Origin: Alphaproteobacteria bacterium
GTDB taxonomy: Bacteria > Pseudomonadota > Alphaproteobacteria > Geminicoccales > Geminicoccaceae
DNA: 64,000 nucleotides
Assembly: GCA_026990035.1 (NCBI GenBank)
Contig: JALSIM010000016.1
Coordinates: forward strand, 163,111 to 227,110
Direction: 5' to 3'
Of the stretch, positions 1 through 9,309 are shown piece by piece. The stretch's first letter is position 1, and every line of letters begins with the position of its first letter. Position numbers and translations under genes: made by a program. The notes below the pieces were generated by a model that worked only from the letters and a program-made list of their open reading frames with translations, was not told the DNA's origin and ran no database searches.

Positions 1-444
1 TTCGCGCGGCCGATCGTCGAGACACTGGTGACCCGCCCGTTCCGCGACCGGGCCTTCGCCCGGGCGGTGCAGGGGGCCTACGGGCAGACCTGTGCCTTCA
101 CCGGGCTCCGCATCATCAATGGCGGTGGCCGACCGGAAGTCCAGGCCGCCCATATCCGGCCGGTGGCCGATCAGGGGCCGGATTCGGTGCGCAACGGCAT
201 CGCCCTTTCGGCCACCCTGCACTGGTTGTTCGATCGCGGCCTCGTCTCGATCGCACCCGATCACGGGATTCTGGTGGCCGAGCGGCAAATCCCGGAAAGA
301 CTGTTGTCGCTGCTCAATCCCGACCGCCGCATCCGTCTGCCGAGTGATCCGCGTCTGCGGCCGGCGCCGGCCTTTCTCGAATATCACCGGCAGCGGGTCT
401 TCAAGGGTTCGTCCACTTCCACTTCGAGGCGGAGGATCAGATAG
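1..444 (+). CDS. HNH endonuclease-domain protein, 5' end cut by the window
   Basis: The reading frame is open from the first base, so the N-terminus lies outside; 147 residues and a TAG stop are visible. The fragment carries an HNH nuclease core: Cys31-x2-Thr-Gly, Ala-Ala-His51 before Ile-Arg-Pro, Asn66 in VRNGIAL and His74 in LHWLFDRG (numbered from the window edge). This layout is that of the COG3440-type 'putative restriction endonuclease' HNH proteins, where the HNH unit is C-terminal. Such proteins cut DNA, but whether this one is part of a restriction system cannot be said because its neighbours to the left are not visible. The last 61 bp overlap, tail to tail, the 3' end of the AtuA-like gene on the other strand. 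Confidence 0.8.
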   Translation, partial: FARPIVETLVTRPFRDRAFARAVQGAYGQTCAFTGLRIINGGGRPEVQAAHIRPVADQGPDSVRNGIALSATLHWLFDRGLVSIAPDHGILVAERQIPERLLSLLNPDRRIRLPSDPRLRPAPAFLEYHRQRVFKGSSTSTSRRRIR

Positions 445-728
445 CTCCAGGATTTGCCGTGGCCGTCGAGATTGAGGGACCGGTTGACGCCGCCCTCGAG
501 GGCTTCGCGCATGACGATGTTGAGCCCCCGGAGATGTGGCAGGGCGTGGATCTCGACGGGGCCGCGCAGGAGCCGCGGGAATTCGCGCCGGAGGCGGTCG
601 GGGGTGAGCTGGCGGAGGACGGCCGCGTAATGGGCCGGATCCTCGATCCAGACCGAGACGTTGGAAGTGTTCCCCTTGTCGCCCGCCCGGGCATGGGCGA
701 TGTCCCGAAGACGCACCCGCCGGCTCAT
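384..728 (-). CDS. AtuA-like small domain protein (114 aa)
   Basis: A 114-residue protein opening with a basic stretch and the sequence RLRDIAHARAGDKGNTSNVS, the typical start of the small 'AtuA-like, ferredoxin-fold' domain. In many organisms this domain is fused behind the DUF1446/AtuA domain; here it is a separate gene. Its ATG (726-728) overlaps the TGA of the upstream AtuA gene (725-727), so the two are translationally coupled and very probably form one complex. AtuA-family proteins are linked to acyclic terpene and related branched-acid catabolism, but the chemistry of this subunit is not established. Its 3' end overlaps the HNH gene by 61 bp in antisense. Confidence 0.85.
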   Translation of the reverse strand: MSRRVRLRDIAHARAGDKGNTSNVSVWIEDPAHYAAVLRQLTPDRLRREFPRLLRGPVEIHALPHLRGLNIVMREALEGGVNRSLNLDGHGKSWSYLILRLEVEVDEPLKTRCR

Positions 729-2203
729 GTCTCGAGGACCTCCACCCGGCAACGCACCGCCTCGCGGGGGAGGGAGCTCGAGGCGGTGGTGACGCTTTCC
801 GTGATCCGCCCGCGGAATCCGCCGCCGCCGGCCGGCCCGCAGGTGAGGATCGCCTCGGTCTCCCAGAGAACCAGCTCCACCTCGCGCCGGTCCCGCGACC
901 GGCAGGCGACCCGCAGCCGGACGTCCTCGGTCCGCACGGGGCCGACTCCGGCGGTGCCATGGAGGGAATCGACGCCGATCAGATCGAACCGGAGGGGACA
1001 TGCGAGCCCATGGATGCGAACGAGCCGTTCCTTCAGGATCTCGCGGGCGAGCTCGGCCCGGGCGAGGGCGTTGATGCCGGCGTAGGAGACGCCGGCTTCG
1101 CCGAGCCAGCCGCCGTCGAAGGCGAGGGTGACCTTGAGCCGCCCGGGTCGGGGGCGGCCGCGCGCTCCCGCCACCCGCACCCGGTCGCGGCCGATCTCCT
1201 CCACCGTCACCGCCGAGAAATCGGCGATCACGTCGGGGGTCACATAGGCGCTCGGATCGTGGACCTCGTAGAGGAGCTGCTCCTTCACCGTCGCCGTGGA
1301 GACGAGACCGCCGGCGCTGGTGAGCTTGGTGATCACCGCACCGCCGTCGGCCGTGACCTCGGCGATGGGGTAGCCGCAGCGGGCGAGATCGGGCACCTCC
1401 TTGCGCCCGGGATCGGCGAAATAGCCGCCCGTCACCTGCATCCCGCATTCGAGCAGATGCCCGACAAGGGTGCCGGCGGCGAGCCTGTCCCAGTCGTCGG
1501 CGGCCCAGCCGAAACGCTGCACGAGCGGGGCGAGGAACAGGGAGGGATCGGCGACCCTCCCGGTCAGCACCACATCGGCGCCGGTGGCGAGGGCCGGCAG
1601 CAGATGTTCGATGCCGAGATAGGCGTTGGCGGCGATCAGCCCGCCCCGGGCTTCGCCCGCCGGGTCGCCTTCGCAGGATGGAACCTGCGGGCCCAGGAGA
1701 TCGGTGACCTCGTCGCCTTCGAGCCAGGCGACGGTGAGACCCCGCAGGCCGAGTTCACCGGCGATCTCGACCGTTCGTTCGGCGGCCCGACGCGGGTTGG
1801 CCACCCCCATGTTGGACAGAAGGCGCGTGCCATGGCGCCGGCACAGCGGCAGCAGGGCCCGCATGCGGGCCTCCAGCAGCGGATTGTAGCCGGCGTTCGG
1901 ATCCCGCCGCCGATCGCGATGGCCGAAGGCCATGGTCCGCTCGCCGATGCATTCCAGTACCAGCCAGTCCAGCCCGCCTTCGGCCAGGAGATCGACCGCC
2001 GGTCCCAGACGGTCGCTGGAAAAACCGGCGCCGCAGCCGATCCGGCAGCCGCTTTCCCGCGGATCGTTCCCCTCCAGACGGCGCAGCCCTTCCAAGATCC
2101 CTCGCTCGCCTCCGCTCCCGGGCCCATCCTCCGCCGCCGGCGGCGGTTTGTCGAGAGCTGCCACCTCCTGCCTCGGCGCCGGTCGCCGAAACGATTTTGC
2201 CAA
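725..2203 (-). CDS. DUF1446 / AtuA family protein
   Basis: The frame encodes up to 492 residues. From about residue 50 it reads as a standard DUF1446 protein: IGCGAGFSSDR, then DWLVLECIGERTMAFG, LLSNMGVANP, DVVLTGRVADPSLFLAPL and GGYFADPG. Family members take part in acyclic terpene/isoprenoid-acid utilisation (AtuA) or unassigned acyl-CoA chemistry; the reaction is unknown. The outermost start is a TTG at 2203 and gives about 50 residues more than the family usually has before the conserved IGCGAGFS block. A GTG at 2164, directly after AGGCAGGAG, or a later start is possible. It lies divergent from the TRAP transporter genes, which could bring in its substrate, and overlaps the AtuA-like gene by 4 bp. 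Confidence 0.85.
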   Translation of the reverse strand: MAKSFRRPAPRQEVAALDKPPPAAEDGPGSGGERGILEGLRRLEGNDPRESGCRIGCGAGFSSDRLGPAVDLLAEGGLDWLVLECIGERTMAFGHRDRRRDPNAGYNPLLEARMRALLPLCRRHGTRLLSNMGVANPRRAAERTVEIAGELGLRGLTVAWLEGDEVTDLLGPQVPSCEGDPAGEARGGLIAANAYLGIEHLLPALATGADVVLTGRVADPSLFLAPLVQRFGWAADDWDRLAAGTLVGHLLECGMQVTGGYFADPGRKEVPDLARCGYPIAEVTADGGAVITKLTSAGGLVSTATVKEQLLYEVHDPSAYVTPDVIADFSAVTVEEIGRDRVRVAGARGRPRPGRLKVTLAFDGGWLGEAGVSYAGINALARAELAREILKERLVRIHGLACPLRFDLIGVDSLHGTAGVGPVRTEDVRLRVACRSRDRREVELVLWETEAILTCGPAGGGGFRGRITESVTTASSSLPREAVRCRVEVLET

Positions 2204-2304
2204 TCGGCCTCCGAGCCACTAGAAACGCGACAGAGCGACGTTCGGATCACCGGGGGCGCATGCTCCCATCGTAGGTCGCGAACCAGGGAGTGGAGGACAC
2301 CACC

Positions 2305-3309
2305 ATGCGCAAGCTGAGCCGTCGATTGTTCCTTTCCGCCGCCTTCGTCGGCGCGATGATGGCCGGCATGGCCGACGCCGCTGCCGAGATCGTCATCAAG
2401 TTCAGCCATGTGGTCTCGCCCAAGAACCATCCCAAGGGACTCGCCGCCCAGGCCTTCGCCGACTGCGTCAACGGCAAGGAGAGCCTGCAGGGCAAGGCGC
2501 GGGTCGAGGTCTATCCGAATTCCCAGCTCTACAACGACAACAAGGTTCTGGAGGCGCTCCTGCTGGGTGACGTGCAGATGGCGGCGCCCTCGCTCTCCAA
2601 GTTCGAGCGCTTCACCCTCAAGTACCGGGTCTTCGATCTGCCGTTCCTGTTCGAGGATCTCGACGCCGTTCTCCGCTTCATGAAGAGCGATCAGGGGCGC
2701 GAGCTGCTGCAGGCGATGGAGGACAAGGGGCTCGTCGGGCTCGACTACTGGATCAACGGGATGAAGCAGATTTCGGCCAACAAGCCGCTGCTCACCCCCG
2801 AGGACGCCAAGGGTCTCAAGTTCCGCATCCAGCAGTCCGACGTGCTCCAGGCCCAGTTCGAAACCCTCGGTGCGGTGCCGCAGAAGATGGCCTTCGCCGA
2901 AGTCTACGGCGCTCTTCAGCAGGGGGTGGTGGACGGCCAGGAGAACACCTGGACCAACATCTACACCAAGAAGTTCTACGAGGTGCAGGACGGGATCACC
3001 GAGTCCAACCACGGCATCATCTCCTACCTGGTGGTCACCAGCAAGGAGTTCTGGGAAGGGCTTCCCGACGACATCCGCAAGGAGGTGCGTGCCTGCCTCG
3101 ACGAGGCGACGGAGCTCGCCAACAGCACGGCCGAGCGCCTCAATCAGGAATCCAAGCAGAAGATCATCGAATCCGGCGTCGAGGTCCGCCAGCTCACCCC
3201 GGAGCAGCGCCGGGCCTGGGTCGAGGCGATGAAGCCGGTCTGGGACAAGTTCAAGGACGATATCGGCGAGGAGGTGATCCAGGCCGCGCTCGCCGCCAAC
3301 GAGAAGTAA
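2305..3309 (+). CDS. dctP: TRAP transporter substrate-binding protein, DctP family
   Basis: A 334-residue periplasmic binding protein of a tripartite ATP-independent periplasmic transporter. The start is the ATG at 2305 with GGAGG at 2292-2296; an in-frame GTG at 2290 sits over that Shine-Dalgarno and is less likely. The N-terminus has SRRLFLS followed by a hydrophobic stretch ending in ADAAA, so a Sec or Tat signal peptide. The mature part begins IVIKFSHVVSPKNHPKG, the DctP family opening, and contains the conserved LKFRIQQSDV and GVVDGQENTW regions; the latter carries residues near the ligand carboxylate. DctP proteins usually bind C4-dicarboxylates or other organic acids; the ligand here is not predictable. 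It heads dctPQM, separated from dctQ by a strong hairpin. Confidence 0.95.
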   Translation: MRKLSRRLFLSAAFVGAMMAGMADAAAEIVIKFSHVVSPKNHPKGLAAQAFADCVNGKESLQGKARVEVYPNSQLYNDNKVLEALLLGDVQMAAPSLSKFERFTLKYRVFDLPFLFEDLDAVLRFMKSDQGRELLQAMEDKGLVGLDYWINGMKQISANKPLLTPEDAKGLKFRIQQSDVLQAQFETLGAVPQKMAFAEVYGALQQGVVDGQENTWTNIYTKKFYEVQDGITESNHGIISYLVVTSKEFWEGLPDDIRKEVRACLDEATELANSTAERLNQESKQKIIESGVEVRQLTPEQRRAWVEAMKPVWDKFKDDIGEEVIQAALAANEK

Positions 3310-3322
3310 TCCGCGGCATTCT

Positions 3323-3354
3323 CGCACACCGGCGGCCGTCGCCGCCGGTGTGCG
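3323..3354 (+). promoter_or_regulatory. Strong intercistronic hairpin between dctP and dctQ
   Basis: Perfect 14-bp inverted repeat, arms 3323-3336 and 3341-3354, with a four-base CGTC loop. It begins 13 nt after the dctP stop. No T-run follows, so it is not a simple intrinsic terminator. In binding-protein transporter operons such hairpins commonly protect the upstream message, or partly terminate, so that the binding protein is made in excess over the membrane subunits; that role is inferred here. Confidence 0.7.
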
Positions 3355-3391
3355 CGTCCCGCACGGGACGAACCGCGAAACGGGAACGGCC

Positions 3392-3961
3392 ATGGCCGGG
3401 CAGTCGGGCTTGCGGCGTGTCGTCGAGACCCTCGAAGAGAGCGTGATCGCCTTCATCTTCGCGGTGATGGTGCTGGTCACCTTCTCCCAGGTGGTGGCCC
3501 GCTACGTGTTCAACGCCGGGGCGGTCTGGGCGCTGGAGCTCACCACCTTCGCCTTCGCCTGGCTGGTGCTGATCGGGGTTTCCTACGGCATCCGCCGCTC
3601 GGCCCACATCGGCGTGGACGCCTTCGTCCGCCTGTTCCCGTCTCCGGTCCAGCGCGTCTTCGGTCTGGTGACGGTGGTCGCGGGACTGGTCTACGCCGGC
3701 ATCATCCTCACCGGCGCCTGGGAATATGTCGGCAAGCTGTACAAGATCGGCATCGGCGCCGTCGATCTGCCGATCCCCCGCTGGATCCCCTACAGCGTGC
3801 TGATCTTCAGCATGGTGCTGATGCTCCTCAGACTGCTCGAGGCCGGCTGGCAGATCGTCCGCGGCGAGCGCCGCAATCTCCTGGCCGACGAGGCCCGCGA
3901 CACCATCAAGGAACTCCTCGGCGAGGAGCGGCCGGTGGTGGGGGCGGAGCGGGAACGCTGA
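3392..3961 (+). CDS. dctQ: TRAP transporter small membrane subunit, DctQ family
   Basis: A 189-residue membrane protein starting at the ATG at 3392 (MAGQSGLRRVVE). Four hydrophobic segments can be seen: IAFIFAVMVLVTFSQVVAR, TTFAFAWLVLIGVSYGI, VFGLVTVVAGLVYAGII and YSVLIFSMVLMLLRLL. The motif VVARYVFNAG is typical of DctQ. It pairs with DctM to form the Na+-driven inner-membrane transporter that takes substrate from DctP. The stop TGA is followed by a single G and then the dctM ATG. The C-terminus is charged and cytoplasmic. Confidence 0.93.
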   Translation: MAGQSGLRRVVETLEESVIAFIFAVMVLVTFSQVVARYVFNAGAVWALELTTFAFAWLVLIGVSYGIRRSAHIGVDAFVRLFPSPVQRVFGLVTVVAGLVYAGIILTGAWEYVGKLYKIGIGAVDLPIPRWIPYSVLIFSMVLMLLRLLEAGWQIVRGERRNLLADEARDTIKELLGEERPVVGAERER

Positions 3962-3962
3962 G

Positions 3963-5510
3963 ATGGCCATCGCCAGCCTGTTCGTCACCCTCTTCGTCCT
4001 GCTGCTGATCGGCACGCCGATCGCCATCGCGCTCGGGCTGTCGAGCGCCATCACCATCCTCTTCTTCTCCGACGACAGCCTCGCCTCCATCGCCCTCAAG
4101 CTGTTCGAGACGATGGAGCACTACACGCTCCTGGCGATCCCCTTCTTCATCCTGGCTTCGGCCTTCCTGACCACCGGGGGCGTGGCGCGGCGGCTGATCG
4201 ATTTCGCCATCTCCAGCGTCGGCCATTTCCGCGGCGGGCTGGCGATGGCCGGCGTCCTCGCCTGCATGCTGTTCGCCGCCGTCTCGGGCTCCTCGCCGGC
4301 GACCGTGGTGGCGATCGGCTCGATCGCCATCGCCGGCATGGTGCGGGCCGGCTACAGCCTGGACTTCGCCGCCGGGGTGATCGCCAACGCCGGCACCCTC
4401 GGCATCCTCATTCCTCCCTCCATCGTCATGGTCGTCTATGCCGCCGCCACCGACCAGTCGGTGGGGCGGCTGTTCATGGCCGGCATCATTCCCGGCGTTC
4501 TGGCCGGTCTCATGCTGATGAGCGGGATCTATTTCCGCGCCCGGCATCTCGATCTGCCACGCCTGCCCAGGACGAGCTGGCTCGAATGGCTCGGTCATCT
4601 CGGCGAATCGATCTGGGGGCTGCTGCTCATCTTCATCATCATGGGCGGGATCTACGGCGGCATCTTCACCCCCACCGAAGCGGCCGCCGTCTCCTCGGTC
4701 TACGCCTTCCTGATCGCCTGCTTCGTCTATCGCGACATGGGCCCCCTCAAGGACACCGAGCCGGCGCCCACCACCCACGGGGTGGCCCTCGTCCTGCTGG
4801 TCGGAGCGCTCGTCTTCGGCTTCGGTCTGGCCAGCGGAACCTTCGATCCGCTGGGCGCCCTGCCGGGGATCCTGCTGCTGGCGGCTCTCGCGGCTCTCTA
4901 TCTGCTGCTGGCGCCGGCCCGGGGCGTGGCCCGGCCGCATCTCGCCCTGCTGCGCTCGGTGAGGGATCTGGTGCTCCACATGCCGGCCGCTTTCCTCCAC
5001 CGCGACACCCGGCACGTGATGGTGGAAGCGGGCCGGACGACCATCATGCTGCTGTTCATCATCGCCAACGCGATGCTGTTCGCGCATGTGCTCACCACCG
5101 AACGGATCCCCCACACCATCACCCGGTGGATCGTCGAAAGCGGTTTCGAATGGTGGTCCTATCTGATCATCGTCAACATCCTGCTGCTGATTGCCGGCAA
5201 CTTCATGGAGCCCTCGGCGATCCTGCTGATCATGGCGCCGATCCTGTTCCCGATCGCCGTCCAGCTCGGTATCGACCCGATCCATCTCGGGATCATCATG
5301 GTGGTCAACATGGAGATCGGGATGATCACCCCGCCGGTGGGGCTCAATCTCTTCGTCACCTCGGGGATCACCGGGATGCCGGTGCTGCGGGTGGTGCGGG
5401 CGGCCCTGCCCTGGCTCGCGATCCTGCTCGTGTTCCTGGTCCTCGTCACCTACATTCCGGTGCTCTCGACCTTCATTCCCGATCTCGCCTACGGGCCGCT
5501 GACACCTTAG
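3963..5510 (+). CDS. dctM: TRAP transporter large membrane subunit, DctM family
   Basis: A 515-residue polytopic protein with the DctM hallmarks: IPFFILASAFLTTGGVARRLIDF, ASAVSGSSPAT-like SGSSPATVVAIGS, GTLGILIPPSI and, near the end, NMEIGMITPPVGLNLFVTSGI. It carries the substrate translocation path and coupling ions. DctM proteins are commonly about 430 residues; this one is longer because of roughly 80-90 extra residues after FIACF (about residues 255-345) with two additional hydrophobic stretches, a variant known in part of the family. It is the last gene of dctPQM. Confidence 0.94.
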   Translation: MAIASLFVTLFVLLLIGTPIAIALGLSSAITILFFSDDSLASIALKLFETMEHYTLLAIPFFILASAFLTTGGVARRLIDFAISSVGHFRGGLAMAGVLACMLFAAVSGSSPATVVAIGSIAIAGMVRAGYSLDFAAGVIANAGTLGILIPPSIVMVVYAAATDQSVGRLFMAGIIPGVLAGLMLMSGIYFRARHLDLPRLPRTSWLEWLGHLGESIWGLLLIFIIMGGIYGGIFTPTEAAAVSSVYAFLIACFVYRDMGPLKDTEPAPTTHGVALVLLVGALVFGFGLASGTFDPLGALPGILLLAALAALYLLLAPARGVARPHLALLRSVRDLVLHMPAAFLHRDTRHVMVEAGRTTIMLLFIIANAMLFAHVLTTERIPHTITRWIVESGFEWWSYLIIVNILLLIAGNFMEPSAILLIMAPILFPIAVQLGIDPIHLGIIMVVNMEIGMITPPVGLNLFVTSGITGMPVLRVVRAALPWLAILLVFLVLVTYIPVLSTFIPDLAYGPLTP

Positions 5511-5595
5511 GGTGATCCTCCACCTTTCGCCGATCGACCACGGCGGGTAAGACTGCCGGCGTTCGCCCTGCCGCCGCGCGATCGGACCGCAACCG

Positions 5596-7272
5596 ATGCC
5601 CGAGATGTCCTATCTGCTCCAGCTCGTCCTCGTGCTGGCCACGGCGCTCGCCCTGGTGCTCGCCTCGGTCCGGGCGGGGCTGGGAGTGGTGGTGGGATAT
5701 CTGGCGGCCGGGGTGCTGCTCGGCCCGCAGGGGCTGGCGGTGGTGGAGGAAAGCGCTCTCGTTCACGCCTTCGGCGAGTTCGGCATCGTCTTCCTGCTGT
5801 TCGCCATCGGTCTCGAACTGCCCCTCGCGCGGTTGCGGACCATCGGGGTCCGCAGTTTCCTCCTCGGCGGCCAGCAGATCGTCGTCACCGCCGCACTGAT
5901 CGCCGTCACCGCCTTCTGGCTGGGGGCCTCGGCCCGCCTCGCGGTGGTCGTCGGTCTCGCCCTGTCCCTGTCCTCGACCGCGGTCGTGCTGCGCCTGCTG
6001 AGCGAGCGGGAGGGGCTGCGCACCCGCTTCGGCCGTACCGCCTTCGCCATCCTGATGGTCCAGGACGTGGCCGTCGGCCCGCTGCTGATCACCGTCTTCG
6101 CGCTCGGCAGCGGGGAAAGCCCGCTCGCCGAAATCGCCTTCACCTTCCTCAAGAGCGTGGTGTTCGTGGTGCCGCTGCTGCTGGGCGGGCGCCGGATGCT
6201 GGAATGGCTCTACCGCCGGGTCGCCGCCTTCGCCCAGCCGGAGCTGCTGGTGGCCCTCAGCCTCCTGATCGCCGTGGCCTTCGCCTATGCGACCTCGCTC
6301 GCCGGCCTGTCGCTGGCCTTCGGCGGCTTCCTCGCCGGGATGCTGCTCGCCGACACTTCCTTCCGCCATCAGGTGGGGGCCGACATCGGTCCCTTCCGCG
6401 GCCTGCTCGTGGGCCTCTTCTTTCTCACCGTGGGGCTCGGGCTGGAGGTCTGGCGGCCGCCTGCCGAATGGGCGGAAGTGCTGGCGATCGCGATTTCCCT
6501 GCTGCTCGCCAAGGGGATCGTCGTCACCCTGCTCGTCCGCTCCGCCGGTCTCGACTGGCGGCTCGCCTGGCGGGTGGGGCTGCTGCTCGCCCAGGGCGGC
6601 GAGTTCGCCTTCGTGCTGTTCGCCGCCGCCGCCGGCTTCCCGGCCCTCGACCATCCGATCCTCGGCGAGCTCGGGCTGGCGGTGGCGGTGAGCATGGCCG
6701 CGACGCCGCTCCTCGTCCGCCTGAGCGGCGCCCTCCTTCCTCCGGCGCAACCGGCCGCGGCGGTACCCCTCGTGGCGGAGCTGCGGGATCCGGAGGCGGA
6801 ACCCGCCGGTCACGTGATCGTCGCCGGCGCCGGACCGGCCGGTCAGCGGGTGGCGCGGGCTCTCGGCGAGGCCGGCGTGCCGGTGGTGGGCCTCGACCAG
6901 TCGGTGGAGCGGGTGGCGCGGGCGCGGCGGCGCGGTCTGCCCTTCTTCTTCGGTGACGTGACCCGCCCCGACATTCTCGAGGACGTCCATGTCGAACGGG
7001 CGCGGGCCATCGTGCTGGCGCTCGAGGATCGCCGCTGCATGTGCCAGGCGGCGGCCCTGCTGCGCTATCTCTTTCCCGATCTGCCGCTGCTCGTGCGGGT
7101 GGTGGAGGAGGAGGACTGCGAGACCTTCCGCGCGCTCGGCGTCACCCTGGTGGTGTCGGAGATCGTCGCCACCGGCCGGGTCCTGGCCGACGCCACCCTG
7201 CGGCTCCTCGCCGCCGATCCGCCTCCGGCCGGGCCGGACCGCCGGCCCGAGGTCAGCTCGCGCCTTCGGTGA
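5596..7272 (+). CDS. Kef-type cation:proton antiporter (CPA2) with RCK domain
   Basis: A 558-residue inner-membrane protein. Residues about 1-385 form a CPA2 antiporter domain with some 12 hydrophobic segments and the family signatures [26 protein letters not shown] and [13 protein letters not shown]. Residues from about 395 form a cytoplasmic TrkA-N/RCK Rossmann domain ([17 protein letters not shown]) that senses NAD(H) or redox state. Proteins of this build are KefB/KefC/YbaL-like K+ or Na+ exporters in exchange for protons. No KefF/KefG ancillary gene is adjacent, so glutathione gating is not implied. The 3' end overlaps the tlpA-like gene on the other strand by 20 bp. Confidence 0.93.
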   Translation: MPEMSYLLQLVLVLATALALVLASVRAGLGVVVGYLAAGVLLGPQGLAVVEESALVHAFGEFGIVFLLFAIGLELPLARLRTIGVRSFLLGGQQIVVTAALIAVTAFWLGASARLAVVVGLALSLSSTAVVLRLLSEREGLRTRFGRTAFAILMVQDVAVGPLLITVFALGSGESPLAEIAFTFLKSVVFVVPLLLGGRRMLEWLYRRVAAFAQPELLVALSLLIAVAFAYATSLAGLSLAFGGFLAGMLLADTSFRHQVGADIGPFRGLLVGLFFLTVGLGLEVWRPPAEWAEVLAIAISLLLAKGIVVTLLVRSAGLDWRLAWRVGLLLAQGGEFAFVLFAAAAGFPALDHPILGELGLAVAVSMAATPLLVRLSGALLPPAQPAAAVPLVAELRDPEAEPAGHVIVAGAGPAGQRVARALGEAGVPVVGLDQSVERVARARRRGLPFFFGDVTRPDILEDVHVERARAIVLALEDRRCMCQAAALLRYLFPDLPLLVRVVEEEDCETFRALGVTLVVSEIVATGRVLADATLRLLAADPPPAGPDRRPEVSSRLR

Positions 7273-7786
7273 GCAGCCCGCGGATGATCGCTTGGGTCTC
7301 GTCGCTGTCCCATTCGGCGATGCCGAGGAGCCGTCCCGCCTCGCGGCCCTGACGGTCGATCAGCAGGGTCGCCGGCAGACCCGGTATCCGCAGCGCCCGG
7401 GTTGCCGCCATTTTCGGATCCCGGTAGACATGCAACCGCTCGACGCCGATCTCCTCGAGGAAGGCGCGGATCCGCTCGGGGCCGCCGCGGTCCACCGACA
7501 GGGCGAGGACGATCACCGGTTCCTCGGCGAAGATCGCCTGCAGATTGTCGAGGGTCGGCATCTCCTCGCGACAGGGCTGGCACCAGGTGGCCCAGACGTT
7601 GAGGACCACCACCTTGCCGCGGAAGTCGGAGAGCTTCGCGGGATCGCCCTCCATGTCCAGGAACGCCAGATCGGGCACGGGCGGCCGCATCTCCACGGGG
7701 GTGATCTCGAGGGCCCGCACCGGATTCGCCGCGACGACGAGGAACCAGACCAGAAGGACGAGCAGACGGAGACCTCGTTCGATCAT
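7253..7786 (-). CDS. TlpA/ResA-like thiol:disulfide oxidoreductase
   Basis: 177 residues beginning with a hydrophobic signal segment (about residues 6-25), so exported or membrane-anchored. The thioredoxin fold is clear: [34 protein letters not shown], the active site Cys69-Gln-Pro-Cys72, and the cis-proline region [13 protein letters not shown]. Family members reduce periplasmic cysteines, often for cytochrome c or copper-site maturation. It is divergent from argH with only 21 bp between the start codons, so its promoter must overlap argH, or the argH promoter must overlap this gene. The start is the ATG at 7784-7786. It was not in an operon with cytochrome maturation genes here. Confidence 0.92.
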   Translation of the reverse strand: MIERGLRLLVLLVWFLVVAANPVRALEITPVEMRPPVPDLAFLDMEGDPAKLSDFRGKVVVLNVWATWCQPCREEMPTLDNLQAIFAEEPVIVLALSVDRGGPERIRAFLEEIGVERLHVYRDPKMAATRALRIPGLPATLLIDRQGREAGRLLGIAEWDSDETQAIIRGLLTEGAS

Positions 7787-7807
7787 GACAGCACCGCGGT
7801 GAACCAC

Positions 7808-9220
7808 ATGAAGGAAGAACGGAAGAAGGCGGCCAGGGACCTTTGGGGCGGCCATTTCGCCGGCGGGCCCGCACCCCTGATGGAGCAGATTAACGCCTCC
7901 ATCGATTTCGACAAGCGGCTCTGGGCTCACGATGTCGCGGGCTCGATCGCCCATGCCCGGATGCTGGCGGCCGCGGGCATCATCGCCGAGGCCGAGCGGG
8001 ACGCCATCATCGCCGGGCTGGAGCGCATCCGCGACAGCATCGCGCAGGGGGAATTCGCCTTCTCCCGGGCGCTCGAGGACATCCATCTCAACATCGAAGC
8101 GCGACTCACCGAGATGATCGGCGAGCCCGGCCGCAAACTGCACACCGCCCGCTCGCGCAACGACCAGGTGGCGACCGATTTCCGCCTCTGGGTGCGGGAT
8201 GCGGTGGATCGTGCGGATGCCCTCCTGCGCGCCCTGCAGGCGGTGCTGATCGATCGGGCGGAGGAACATGCGGCCACCGTCATGCCCGGCTTCACCCATC
8301 TCCAGGCGGCCCAGCCGGTGACCTTCGGCCATCATCTTCTGGCCTATGTGGAGATGTTCGGGCGCGACCGCTCGCGCTTCGCGGATGCCCGGCGGCGGCT
8401 GAACGAATGTCCCCTCGGCGCCGCGGCGCTGGCCGGCACCGGCTTTCCGATCGACCGCGAGGCGACCGCCCGCGAGCTGGGTTTCGACCGGCCGATGGCC
8501 AATTCCATCGACGCCGTCTCGGACCGCGATTTCGCTCTCGACTATCTGGCCTCGGCGGCGATCTGCGCCGTCCACCTCTCGCGCTTCGCCGAGGAGCTGG
8601 TGCTCTGGTCCACGCCCCAGTTCGGTTTCGTGCGCATGGCCGAGGCCTTCAGCTCGGGCAGCTCGATCATGCCGCAGAAGCGCAATCCCGACGCCGCCGA
8701 GCTGGTCCGCGCCAAGAGCGGCCGGGTGATCGGCCGTCTCGACGCGCTGCTGATCGTTCTCAAGGGGCTGCCCCTCGCCTACAGCAAGGATCTGCAGGAG
8801 GACAAGGAGGGGGTGTTCGATGCCGCCGACACCCTGGAACTCTGCCTCGCGGCGACGGCCGAGATGGTGCGCGGCATGACGATCTTTCCCGAGCGCATGC
8901 GGGAGGCGGCAGGTGTCGGCTACACGACCGCCACCGATCTCGCCGACTGGCTGGTGCGCGAAAAAGGGGTACCGTTTCGCGATGCCCATGCCATCGTCGC
9001 GAGGGTCGTGGCATTGGCCGAGAGCCGCGGCTGCGGCCTCGAGGATCTTTCGATCGAGGATCTTCGGGGGATCGATCCCCGCCTCGACGAAGGGGTGTTC
9101 GAGGTGTTGTCGGTGGAGAAATCGGTCACCAGCCGGAAGAGCTTCGGCGGCACCGCACCCGAACGGGTCCGGGAAGCGATCGCCGCGGCCCGCGAACGGT
9201 TTCTCGAAGGGGCCGGGTGA
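7808..9220 (+). CDS. argH: Argininosuccinate lyase
   Basis: 470 residues, the usual length. It splits argininosuccinate into arginine and fumarate, the last step of arginine synthesis. The fumarase/aspartase superfamily signature [12 protein letters not shown] lies around residue 285, and other ArgH landmarks are present: [21 protein letters not shown] at the N-terminus, [39 protein letters not shown] and [12 protein letters not shown]. Start: ATG at 7808, the first methionine before the conserved N-terminal block. The gene stands alone; no other arg gene is in the window. Confidence 0.97.
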   Translation: MKEERKKAARDLWGGHFAGGPAPLMEQINASIDFDKRLWAHDVAGSIAHARMLAAAGIIAEAERDAIIAGLERIRDSIAQGEFAFSRALEDIHLNIEARLTEMIGEPGRKLHTARSRNDQVATDFRLWVRDAVDRADALLRALQAVLIDRAEEHAATVMPGFTHLQAAQPVTFGHHLLAYVEMFGRDRSRFADARRRLNECPLGAAALAGTGFPIDREATARELGFDRPMANSIDAVSDRDFALDYLASAAICAVHLSRFAEELVLWSTPQFGFVRMAEAFSSGSSIMPQKRNPDAAELVRAKSGRVIGRLDALLIVLKGLPLAYSKDLQEDKEGVFDAADTLELCLAATAEMVRGMTIFPERMREAAGVGYTTATDLADWLVREKGVPFRDAHAIVARVVALAESRGCGLEDLSIEDLRGIDPRLDEGVFEVLSVEKSVTSRKSFGGTAPERVREAIAAARERFLEGAG

Positions 9221-9309
9221 GAAGCGTTCGGCCGTGCTGCCCGGCCGTTTGCGGGGCGGATCCGGCGTGCTAGGCAGGAACCGGCAGTCGCGCGGCACGA
9301 GAGGCGAGG

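Noticed and set aside
2290..2304. Earlier GTG start for dctP
   Set aside because: It overlaps the Shine-Dalgarno of the ATG at 2305 and adds residues ahead of the signal peptide.
4586..5515. Long antisense and shifted open frames throughout (for example inside dctM, aioA and the glycan operon)
   Set aside because: They are the by-product of very high GC content; the chains are Arg/Ala/Pro-rich, lack recognisable domains and overlap well-supported genes.
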